Below, piece by piece: positions 5,279 through 11,590 of a DNA stretch of 11,590 bases. Source of the stretch: an uncultured Prevotellaceae bacterium (GTDB lineage Bacteria > Bacteroidota > Bacteroidia > Bacteroidales > Bacteroidaceae); assembly GCA_902803455.1 (NCBI GenBank), contig CADCQC010000402.1, forward strand, positions 1-11,590, in the 5' to 3' direction. Numbering within the stretch: the first letter of the stretch is position 1; each line of letters opens with the position of its first letter. Both the position numbers and the translations under genes were made by a program. The notes beneath the pieces are model-generated. The model was not told the DNA's origin. It made no database searches and saw nothing but the letters and a program-made list of their open reading frames with translations.

Positions 5279-7387
5279 TCAGCGGATGATTTTCCGTGTG
5301 ACATTCCCGTTGGGGGTCTGGAGACAGAGCAGGTAGGTCCCTCGCGGGAGGGCTTCGATGTCCACTGTCTGCTCCTCACCACGGCTGAGATGGCTCATGA
5401 TGGTGTGTCGCCACAGGCGCCCTTGGAGGTCGCTGACCGTCAGCCGTGCCTGACTCACCGGATGACCGAAGAGCAGATGCACCGTGGCGCCTTCTCGCCG
5501 GATGCTGATGGCTGGTGCCGCGTCGGTCACCCGGGGGATGCCATCGGTGTCGGCACGCTGAAGGGCGGCCTGGATACAGCGATAGGCGTCCACTTTGCCG
5601 TGGCCACACCGTGCGTCCCATCCTTCACCTGTCTGCTCATCGTGCTGGGCTGTCTGACAGATGATCTCATGGATGGCGGAGGCGGGCAAATGGGGGTTGG
5701 CTTCCAGCATCAGGGCGACGATGCCTGTCACGATGGGGGTCGACATGGACGTTCCTTGTTTCACACCATAATAATAGCGCTGGCCATCACGCTCCACAGC
5801 TTCGATAATGGTGTTGTCTTTGGGGTTGAACGTACGGTAATGGTCGGAGAAGGCGGCGGCAATCACCGAGCCGGGAGCGACGACATCTGGTTTCTCGCCG
5901 TTGAGTGACGGACCTTTGCAGGTGAAGAGGCAAGGGGCGCCGAGCACACCGTTGCTGATGTTCATGGTGCGGCCGTTAATGTTGGTGAACTGTTTTTTGC
6001 TGACGTAGGAGCCCACGGCGATGACCTTGGGATTGCAGGTGAACATGCCGCCGACACCATACTCATTGTCTCCTTTCATGAAATGCTCATCAGGACAGAC
6101 AATGGTGTTGCCTTCTACCCATGCGTGGATGGTCGACTGCTCATCACCCCAGATGTCAAAACCATATTGGCAACCTTGTGTCACGCTGTCGGCGGGGATG
6201 ACCATGTAGATGTTCTGACGGCTGTTGTAGGGTGACAGCTCATCGAAGCAGTAGCCGGCCCAGTAGGTGCTGTCCTTGTAGTCGCGGAGACTGTCTTGGT
6301 AGACGAAAGGACGGTAATAGAAATGCCGGAGGGAGTCGGTCGCCTCTCCCCAGAGATCCACTTTCACCTCGCCTCCATTAGGCTTCAGTAGCAGCGAGAT
6401 GGTGTCTGTGGATTGGGTGAAAGTGTGGGAGGCATGGGAGTTCTTGTTGCCGCTGTTGCCGGCTGCTCCCACAATCGCGCAACCGATGGCATTCGTCAGA
6501 AGGGTGTCGACAACCCTTGACTGGTAATCGGTGCCGTCGTGGGGGCCGACGTTGTCGCAGAAACTGCCGTTGATCACCCATGGCTGTCCGCGTTGCTGGG
6601 CAAAGTCTCGGATATATTTCATGTCCTCCATGATCTCTGGGGTGGAGAGTTCCGAGGAGATGAAGAGGAGGTCGGCCTCGGGGGCGATGCCGTGGAAGTT
6701 GTTTTCGGGGATACGGCTGCCGGCACAGATACTGCCTACGTGGGTGCCGTGGTCGGTGTTCATCAGGGTGTCGGGCTCAATGGGAATCTCCGTGGTGGGA
6801 GCGTTGTCAAGTCCTGCCTCGTTGCCGTCGCGGTTCCATACTGCCAGAGCGCGGGGCATTCCCAGTGAGTCAAGGAAGGAGATATGACGGTAGGCGATGC
6901 CGGCATCGATGATGCCGATGAGCACACCACGGCCGGTGTACGGGGTGTCGAGATCGATGCCGGCATGCACTTCATCGGCATGTGTCAACCTGCGTGCTTC
7001 ATCCATGGCCAGGTGGGAACGTGCGCCGGTGTCGATATGGGTCACGTCGTCGCGCTGGGCAAGTCGGGTCAACAGCGGGAGAGGCACCCGTGTGGTGAGC
7101 AGGTCGCCCGTGAGGATATGGGCGCGGTGACCTTCGCCCTCAAGCCATCGGGCTACTCGCCGGCTGTCTTTGCACCAGACGGTGACGGTGAGGATATCGC
7201 TGCGCTGTGCGAGACTCCTTCGTGTCGGGAGACTTAATTTGTGGCGTAGTGTGGTGAAGAGCGGATGGCGCTCTTTACCGGTGATGACCGACGACTGGGC
7301 AACTGCCGGTACGGCGTTCAGCAATAGTGTTACGGCCCACAGGATGGCTGCAAAAGTGGTGCGGTATAACGGTCGGGCGGTGTACAT
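5279..7387 (-). CDS. Secreted subtilisin-family (S8) serine protease with T9SS-like C-terminal domain
   Basis: The 702-residue protein begins with a signal peptide (about 1-30, ending AVAQ), followed by a small propeptide-like segment (about 64-120). The peptidase S8 domain then shows the full triad and oxyanion residue: Asp161 in IGIIDAG, His213 in DHGTHVGS, Asn311 in GAAGNSG and Ser547 in GTSMSTP. A large insert of about 130 residues (330-460) sits between the Asn and Ser motifs, giving a beta-rich segment. The last 75 residues (about 626-702) resemble a type A T9SS sorting domain, with TVSDLQGRLWR followed by IEALPRGTYLLCLQTPNG and the basic end TRKIIR. It is therefore probably exported through the outer membrane and processed or anchored at the cell surface. 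Substrate is unknown. It stands alone on the minus strand; no terminator is evident after its stop. Confidence 0.92.
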   Translation of the reverse strand: MYTARPLYRTTFAAILWAVTLLLNAVPAVAQSSVITGKERHPLFTTLRHKLSLPTRRSLAQRSDILTVTVWCKDSRRVARWLEGEGHRAHILTGDLLTTRVPLPLLTRLAQRDDVTHIDTGARSHLAMDEARRLTHADEVHAGIDLDTPYTGRGVLIGIIDAGIAYRHISFLDSLGMPRALAVWNRDGNEAGLDNAPTTEIPIEPDTLMNTDHGTHVGSICAGSRIPENNFHGIAPEADLLFISSELSTPEIMEDMKYIRDFAQQRGQPWVINGSFCDNVGPHDGTDYQSRVVDTLLTNAIGCAIVGAAGNSGNKNSHASHTFTQSTDTISLLLKPNGGEVKVDLWGEATDSLRHFYYRPFVYQDSLRDYKDSTYWAGYCFDELSPYNSRQNIYMVIPADSVTQGCQYGFDIWGDEQSTIHAWVEGNTIVCPDEHFMKGDNEYGVGGMFTCNPKVIAVGSYVSKKQFTNINGRTMNISNGVLGAPCLFTCKGPSLNGEKPDVVAPGSVIAAAFSDHYRTFNPKDNTIIEAVERDGQRYYYGVKQGTSMSTPIVTGIVALMLEANPHLPASAIHEIICQTAQHDEQTGEGWDARCGHGKVDAYRCIQAALQRADTDGIPRVTDAAPAISIRREGATVHLLFGHPVSQARLTVSDLQGRLWRHTIMSHLSRGEEQTVDIEALPRGTYLLCLQTPNGNVTRKIIR

Positions 7388-7413
7388 GACTGGCTTAATT
7401 CATATGAAGCGCA

Positions 7414-7421
7414 CAAATTTA
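7414..7421 (-). promoter_or_regulatory. Putative S8 protease promoter -7 element (TAAATTTG)
   Basis: TAAATTTG on the minus strand ends 26 bases before the protease ATG, giving a leader of about 20 bases. There is no TTTG at the expected -33 distance. It is identical to the element ahead of htrA, which supports a real site, and it faces the lipoprotein promoter in a compact divergent region. Confidence 0.5.
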
Positions 7422-7465
7422 CGCTTTTTTAATGGTTTTTAGCCCCATAGCATCTTTTTTTTCTT

Positions 7466-7473
7466 TAATTTTG
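7466..7473 (+). promoter_or_regulatory. Putative promoter -7 element of lipoprotein/radical SAM operon (TAATTTTG)
   Basis: TAATTTTG fits TAnnTTTG. Transcription would begin near 7479-7481, giving a leader of about 53 bases before the ATG at 7533. The -33 position has no TTTG. The site is divergent from the S8 protease promoter, with about 44 bases between the two -7 elements. Confidence 0.5.
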
Positions 7474-7483
7474 TACTTGGAAA

Positions 7484-7503
7484 ACACCTGTTCCGGCAGG
7501 TGT
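7484..7503 (+). promoter_or_regulatory. Stem-loop in the 5' leader of the lipoprotein mRNA
   Basis: ACACCTG (7484-7490) pairs perfectly with CAGGTGT (7497-7503) around the 6-nt loop TTCCGG. If the promoter at 7466 is used, the hairpin begins only a few nucleotides into the transcript, 29 bases before the start codon. It could protect the mRNA 5' end or bind a regulator. No T-run follows, so it is not a terminator. Confidence 0.5.
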
Positions 7504-7532
7504 CCATCTATTGTTCATTTAATGAATTCGTT

Positions 7533-7823
7533 ATGAGGAGGAAATATCATCAACTGTTGTTATTGGCATTGTCGGCTCTCCTGACCATCATGGGGGCTGG
7601 CTCCTGCAAGACAACAAAGATAGGAAAGAAAGCCAGGTTGCGCCAGCAGCAGGCTTATTTAGATAGCCTTTCCCGTGAGGCGGCTGAAGCAGAGAAAGCT
7701 GCCAGAGCGGCCTTCTTGCGCGATAGTCTGGAGAATGCGGAACGGATAAGAAGGAATGTATGTGTCTATGGCGGACCCAACATGATGGGACGCAGAATAC
7801 TGAAACCTGATTCCGTGAAATAA
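7533..7823 (+). CDS. Small lipoprotein, probable partner of the adjacent radical SAM enzyme
   Basis: The 96-residue product has a lipoprotein signal: basic start MRRK, leucine-rich core, and a lipobox-like GAGSC with lipidation at Cys25. A highly charged alpha-helical segment (about 30-75, Ala/Glu/Lys/Arg-rich, with DSL repeats) follows. It ends with an abrupt change to CVYGGPNMMGRR (77-88). The combination of a short Bacteroidales lipoprotein and a downstream radical SAM/SPASM gene matches what I know as the 'rSAM/lipoprotein system' families (TIGR04134 with TIGR04133), though I cannot verify the match here. The ATG at 7533 was chosen over an in-frame GTG at 7500, because only the former puts the basic residues directly before the hydrophobic core. 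The Cys/Gly-rich end is a candidate site of modification, which is inference. The gene is 27 bases ahead of the radical SAM start. Confidence 0.8.
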   Translation: MRRKYHQLLLLALSALLTIMGAGSCKTTKIGKKARLRQQQAYLDSLSREAAEAEKAARAAFLRDSLENAERIRRNVCVYGGPNMMGRRILKPDSVK

Positions 7824-7850
7824 CGGTGTAATCTCACCCCAGAGGCTGTC

Positions 7851-8936
7851 ATGAGATATAAGGGCTTGTCTGTGGCTAAAAAAATGGCGCTTGAGATGGA
7901 GCGCCGCCTGCAGATGGAGGTCATCAGGGAGCATCCGCTCACCCAATTGTTTTGGGAATGCACGCTCAGATGTGATCTCAAGTGCCGCCATTGTGGCAGC
8001 GACTGCAAGACAAAGGCCGATTCACCTGACATGCCGCTGGAGGATTTCCTGCGTGTGCTGGAGAGCATCCGACAACGCTTGAATCCCCATGAGGTCTTCA
8101 TCACCATCAGTGGCGGTGAACCCCTGATGAGACCTGATCTGGAGGAATGTGGGAGAAGAATCTATGAGATGGGGTTCCCTTGGGGGATGGTCACCAACGC
8201 GCGGCACCTCACACCACAGCGTTTTCAACGGTTGGTGGATGCCGGTATCCACAGTATGGCGGTCAGCCTCGATGGACTGGAGGAAGACCATACGTGGATG
8301 AGGGGCGACAGCCGCAGTTTCGGGATGGTAGAACAGGCCATCAGCATGCTCCGGCAGCAACCGCTCATCGTATGGGACATCGTGACATGTGCCACAGAGA
8401 GAAATATCGGTCATCTTCCGCAGATGCGGCAGTGGCTCATCGACCATGGCGTGGAGATGTGGAGGATCATTGATGTCTTTCCCATGGGACGGGCGGCCGA
8501 AGACCCGATGATGATGCTCACGGATCAGCACTACAGACAGTTGCTTGACTTTATCCGCGACTCTCAGAAAAACGTTCCGGGACTATCGGTCAATTACGGA
8601 TGCGAGGGCTTTGTGGGGGAATATGAGTTCGACGTGCGACCTGATGCGTTCTTCTGTCATGCGGGCATCACGGTGGCGGGCATACTCGCCGATGGAAGCA
8701 TCTCTGCTTGTACCAGCATCCGCTCTGACTACAGCCAGGGGAATATCTATCACGACGATTTCATGGAGGTCTGGGAAAACAGGTTCTTGCCCTTCCGCGA
8801 CCATGAGTGGATGAAAACCGGACCGTGTGCTGACTGCAATGTATGGCGATACTGTCGAGGAAATGGCATGCACCTGCGTGATGGCGAGGGGCATCTGATG
8901 CAGTGTCACCTGCAGCGGATGGTGCAAGGTAGATAA
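7851..8936 (+). CDS. Radical SAM enzyme with SPASM-type C-terminal domain (rSAM/lipoprotein system)
   Basis: The 361-residue protein binds the SAM-cleaving 4Fe-4S cluster through C41xxxC45xxC48 (CDLKCRHC), flanked by two extra cysteines (Cys37, Cys52). GGEP (88-91) is the SAM-binding motif, and the partial TIM barrel continues to about 245. The C-terminal auxiliary-cluster region has Cys269, then GSISAC (Cys287), then C326xxC329 and Cys335, and finally Cys352. This is the SPASM pattern found in peptide-modifying enzymes, except that the Cys expected four residues after Cys335 is a Gly. Cys251 is an additional nearby cysteine. Such enzymes usually install cross-links or other radical modifications on peptides or proteins. 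The likely substrate is the lipoprotein encoded 27 bases upstream. A weak AGAGG lies 5 bases before the ATG. The metallophosphoesterase follows after 15 bases. Enzyme class is firm; substrate is inferred. Confidence 0.93.
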   Translation: MRYKGLSVAKKMALEMERRLQMEVIREHPLTQLFWECTLRCDLKCRHCGSDCKTKADSPDMPLEDFLRVLESIRQRLNPHEVFITISGGEPLMRPDLEECGRRIYEMGFPWGMVTNARHLTPQRFQRLVDAGIHSMAVSLDGLEEDHTWMRGDSRSFGMVEQAISMLRQQPLIVWDIVTCATERNIGHLPQMRQWLIDHGVEMWRIIDVFPMGRAAEDPMMMLTDQHYRQLLDFIRDSQKNVPGLSVNYGCEGFVGEYEFDVRPDAFFCHAGITVAGILADGSISACTSIRSDYSQGNIYHDDFMEVWENRFLPFRDHEWMKTGPCADCNVWRYCRGNGMHLRDGEGHLMQCHLQRMVQGR

Positions 8937-8951
8937 AATGAAAATACGATA

Positions 8952-10880
8952 ATGATAAATAAGAAAATGAGACATCTTTTGAGAATGGCCATGAGCACGC
9001 TATGCCTGTTCGTGGCTATAGGCACTGCTCACGCGCAGCAACTCTCTTTAGCAAGTGAAAAGACGACATTCGAACCAGGCGAGCAGGTGGCTATCCGATA
9101 TGCCGGTGCCGCCAAGGGCGACCAGATTATGATCTACCATGACCTGGCCATGTTGCCGATCAAGGAATCCTGTAAGGTGGAGAATGGCGATGGACTCTTT
9201 GAGGTGCCTGCCGTGCTGCAGCCAGGTGGTTATACGGTGGTACTCGCCGACAGCCAGGGACAGAAAATCACTTCCCTGTGGTTCTCTGTAGGAGAATATC
9301 CGCAAAAAGAGGGTGGCAAGAGGATTTTGGTCATTGGTGATCCGCATGTGATGGATCCGTCGTTGATCGAGAGCACGGAGAGTAGTGCGTATCAATTGAT
9401 GATCGAGGGAAGCCGGAAATTGCTGGCCGAGAGTGCCGATATCTTCAAGGCGTATATCGACACCATCAAGATCCTCAAGCCTGATCTCGTCATCATCCCT
9501 GGCGATATGACCAATGATGGTGAATGGGTCAGTCATCAATTGGTGGTGAGCTACCTGCAGCAGTTGGCTGATGCGGGCATCCCGACACTCGTCATCCCTG
9601 GCAACCACGACATGGAGAATCCCAGTGCCAGGGTGTACACTGCCAAGGGGAGCGTACCTGTCGAAACCATCACGCCAGAGCAGTTTGCCCAGATTTACCG
9701 CAATTTCGGCTATGGACCACAAGCCGACCGCGAACCGACCTCCCTCACTTATTCCTGCGAACCCTTGGAGGGCATCGTCTTCATCGGTATCGACGACTGC
9801 CGCATCAAAAGCCGTGGCATCTCATCTTGGAATGACTATGAGTATGGTCGAATCACGCCAGCCACCCTCGAATGGGTGTTGGAGAGACTCGATAGGGCTG
9901 TGGAGGAGAAGAAGGCGGTGATCGTGGCTGTCCACCACCAATTGCTCTGTCACTATGACGGTCAGGAGACGCTCATGCCGTCGGCTGCCACCGAGAACGG
10001 GGAACAGATCGCCCGTTTGCTGGCTGACCATGGTGCAAGGGTCGTCTTGACGGGGCACATGCATATCCCGGGTATCTCTCGTCTGCAAGGCACTGAGTCT
10101 GGTGATTTCATCACAGAGATCACCTCTTCTTCCACGGTCAGCTACCCCAGTCAGTATAGGATGTTGTATGTGAGTGATGACCGTAAGGTGATGCAGGTCG
10201 ACACCCGTTACCTCCATACCACATCACAGATCAGTCAGTTGCAGGAGAAGGCTCGCCAGAAGGTGGATGCCACGCTCGATGCTTCGATTGCCTCGCTGAC
10301 AGGTAGTTACATCTCTACCTTCAATCAGATGCTCGAACAGTTTGCTTATATCCCTGAGTTTGCTGGTATCCTGGAGGATGTCCCATCCGATCCCGACTCG
10401 TTGGCTGCCATTGCCAACAAGGCGTTTGGGGAGACCATCCGAAAAGTGCTCTTCACCCATTTCGAGGGCAACGAGAACCTGAAGGATGCGTCGAGCATCA
10501 TCATCAGCCAACTGGAAAAGGATTGTGAGAAAGCCTGCGAACTGGTGTTCGACCATCAGGATGAGACGACCAGGGCTTTCCTGGCTTCCACATTGTATAT
10601 TTATATGTTGGAGAAGGGGGAGAAGACCATCAAGAGCATGCTCTCCGACATCACCCATTTAGGCACACCTGAGGCTGACCAGACGGATGACCTCTACACA
10701 ACTATTGCCCTTGCCGACATCGACTTGGGTATCTGTGAGGCAGACGTGATCTCAGATCAAGCAGCACCCCGTATCTATCTCTTGTCGGGACAATATGTCG
10801 GTAGCGACATGCAGCGTCTTCCCCGTGGCATCTATGTCATCCGCCAAGGATCAGAATCAAAAAAAGTCTTGGTAAGATAG
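8952..10880 (+). CDS. Secreted calcineurin-like metallophosphoesterase with T9SS-like tail
   Basis: The 642-residue protein has a signal peptide (about 1-29, ending AHAQ) and a beta-rich N-terminal domain (about 30-115). The metallophosphoesterase domain (about 123-400) shows all family motifs: D130xH132 (GDPH), GDMTND (Asp185), GNHD (218-220), VHH (His328/329) and GHMH (His369, His371), which bind two metal ions. It probably hydrolyses phosphoesters outside the cytoplasm. The exact substrate cannot be read from sequence. Residues about 410-590 form a helical region of unknown role. The end, IYLLSGQYVGSDMQRLPRGI followed by a basic KKVLVR, resembles the short C-terminal sorting-like tails common in Prevotella-type secreted proteins. 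The gene starts 15 bases after the radical SAM stop, so it is most likely in the same operon. An alternative ATG at 8967 gives an equally good signal peptide. Confidence 0.93.
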   Translation: MINKKMRHLLRMAMSTLCLFVAIGTAHAQQLSLASEKTTFEPGEQVAIRYAGAAKGDQIMIYHDLAMLPIKESCKVENGDGLFEVPAVLQPGGYTVVLADSQGQKITSLWFSVGEYPQKEGGKRILVIGDPHVMDPSLIESTESSAYQLMIEGSRKLLAESADIFKAYIDTIKILKPDLVIIPGDMTNDGEWVSHQLVVSYLQQLADAGIPTLVIPGNHDMENPSARVYTAKGSVPVETITPEQFAQIYRNFGYGPQADREPTSLTYSCEPLEGIVFIGIDDCRIKSRGISSWNDYEYGRITPATLEWVLERLDRAVEEKKAVIVAVHHQLLCHYDGQETLMPSAATENGEQIARLLADHGARVVLTGHMHIPGISRLQGTESGDFITEITSSSTVSYPSQYRMLYVSDDRKVMQVDTRYLHTTSQISQLQEKARQKVDATLDASIASLTGSYISTFNQMLEQFAYIPEFAGILEDVPSDPDSLAAIANKAFGETIRKVLFTHFEGNENLKDASSIIISQLEKDCEKACELVFDHQDETTRAFLASTLYIYMLEKGEKTIKSMLSDITHLGTPEADQTDDLYTTIALADIDLGICEADVISDQAAPRIYLLSGQYVGSDMQRLPRGIYVIRQGSESKKVLVR

Positions 10881-10910
10881 CTGCTTAATAGCTGTTTAAC
10901 AGCTGCTTAA
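10878..10910. repeat. Three tandem 11-bp repeats at a convergent gene junction
   Basis: TAGCTGCTTAA, TAGCTGTTTAA and CAGCTGCTTAA follow one another without spacing. The first copy contains the TAG stop of the metallophosphoesterase gene, and the last contains the stop (TTA on the plus strand) of the convergent lipoprotein gene. AGCTG and CAGCT around TTTAA (10890-10904) can also form a 5-bp hairpin, but no T-tract follows, so it is a poor terminator. It may have arisen by slippage. Confidence 0.7.
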
Positions 10911-11434
10911 TACCTGTGCAGAATCGCCTGGCGGGTATAGCTGCTGCCGTTGCGGTCGTAGGTCACTTGCCCGCTGAACTTGTCTTCCACGCGGGTAAGA
11001 CTGATGCTCACCTTCAGTGATGACACGCTGTCGATCTGTTGTTTGCCGCTCAGGCGCACACGGTCGTTGAAACTGCCGCTGACGCGTATCGACTTGCCCT
11101 CACAAGTGAACGTGCCGCCCACACCGTCGGTGTCGTTATTACGGCGCAGGGTGAGGGTGGCAGGGTTTTCACCCACCTTACCAGAGATAGTGATGTTGTT
11201 GCGCTCATAGATGCGGCGGAGGGAGTCCACGCGGCGGAGACTGTCGGAACGGCGTTGTTCGCGCAACCGCACCTTTTCAAGCGAGTCTTTATACACCTTA
11301 TTGAACGAGTCGGTGCGCTGCACGGCTATCTCTGTGCTCTGGCGGAGCAGTTCCGCACTTTTCTTGTCGTCTCCGCAGGAGGCTATGATAAAAAGCATCA
11401 TCATGGGGATGATGAAAAAATGTATCTTTCTCAT
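10907..11434 (-). CDS. Lipoprotein with charged helix and C-terminal beta domain, function unknown
   Basis: The 175-residue product has a lipoprotein signal with lipobox IASC (lipidation at Cys20, followed by GDD). A strongly charged helical or coiled-coil stretch (about 25-80) carries repeated DSL motifs, such as RRSDSLRRVDSLRR. The remaining residues (about 81-175) alternate hydrophobic and polar positions, as in a small beta-sheet domain, starting ITISGKVGENPATLTLRR. I do not recognise a named family. It is convergent with the metallophosphoesterase gene and has its own TAATTTTG element upstream. The signal-plus-DSL-helix layout recalls the small lipoprotein encoded at 7533, but there is no convincing alignment between them, and the CVYGGP end is missing. 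It probably sits in the inner or outer membrane facing the periplasm. Confidence 0.85.
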   Translation of the reverse strand: MRKIHFFIIPMMMLFIIASCGDDKKSAELLRQSTEIAVQRTDSFNKVYKDSLEKVRLREQRRSDSLRRVDSLRRIYERNNITISGKVGENPATLTLRRNNDTDGVGGTFTCEGKSIRVSGSFNDRVRLSGKQQIDSVSSLKVSISLTRVEDKFSGQVTYDRNGSSYTRQAILHRY

Positions 11435-11456
11435 ACTTTCACATACTAACAGACGG

Positions 11457-11464
11457 CAAAATTA
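11457..11464 (-). promoter_or_regulatory. Putative promoter -7 element of the 175-residue lipoprotein gene (TAATTTTG)
   Basis: TAATTTTG on the minus strand fits TAnnTTTG and ends 22 bases before the ATG at 11434. It is identical to the element ahead of the other lipoprotein operon. No TTTG lies at the -33 distance. The remaining upstream sequence to the window end is T-rich and holds no gene that I can see. Confidence 0.5.
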
Positions 11465-11590
11465 GGAAAAATAATCACATCCGACGATTTTTTTCCCTTT
11501 TTTTTATTTTCATCCTTTATTTTTTGGGGGAATCGGGTGGCGGATCCTCCCCCTGATTTCCATTTGCAAAACTGTGCGCAAGAAGGGGCA

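Noticed and set aside
5267..5908. Plus-strand reading frame of 213 codons opposite the 3' part of the S8 protease gene
   Set aside because: It is antisense to the Ser motif and sorting-domain coding sequence of a clear subtilisin and shows no recognisable domain.
7500..7532. GTG start for the small lipoprotein
   Set aside because: It lies in the leader hairpin and would put eleven non-signal residues before the basic MRRK start of a normal lipoprotein signal.
9048..9722. Minus-strand reading frame of 224 codons inside the metallophosphoesterase gene
   Set aside because: It overlaps the catalytic motifs of the real gene on the opposite strand and has no promoter, signal or family features.
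11526..11553. GGGGGA/TCCCCC inverted repeat near the right edge
   Set aside because: Only a 6-bp stem with a 16-base loop, and no T-tract on the strand side where a terminator would need it; probably chance in G/C runs.

Overview
The window looks like chromosomal DNA from a Bacteroidales bacterium, most likely a Prevotella-type (Prevotellaceae) organism. The evidence is a short primary sigma factor without region 1.1, start sites without strong Shine-Dalgarno sequences, several TAnnTTTG promoter elements, Bacteroidota-type lipoproteins, and C-terminal tails resembling type IX secretion (T9SS) sorting signals. Coding density is high, and no gap longer than 300 bases lacks a gene. I saw no rRNA, tRNA, CRISPR array or insertion sequence.

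Region 1 (about 87-3554, minus strand) looks like one operon. It starts at a good promoter (TTTG, 20 nt, TACTTTTG) and ends at a perfect-stem terminator at 87-121. In transcription order it holds rpoD, a small secreted protein of unknown function, an HprK-like P-loop kinase, an S24/S26 signal-peptidase-like protease and a PqqD-like winged-helix protein. The last three (kinase, protease, peptide-binding PqqD domain) resemble parts of RiPP or lasso-peptide maturation machinery, but no precursor peptide or cyclase is visible.

Region 2 (3542-7421, minus strand) holds two envelope serine proteases: an HtrA/DegP-type periplasmic protease with two PDZ domains, and a subtilisin-family (S8) protease with a T9SS-like tail. 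The htrA terminator overlaps the rpoD promoter.

Region 3 (7466-10880, plus strand) is a second probable operon, divergent from the S8 protease gene. It encodes a small lipoprotein ending in a conserved-looking CVYGGP motif, a radical SAM/SPASM enzyme, and a secreted calcineurin-like metallophosphoesterase. The first two match what I recall of the 'rSAM/lipoprotein system' of Bacteroidales, whose chemistry is not known to me. This is the best candidate for an undescribed system here.

Region 4 (10907-11464, minus strand) is another lipoprotein gene, convergent with the phosphoesterase gene across an 11-bp triplicated repeat. The last 125 bases hold only T-rich noncoding sequence.
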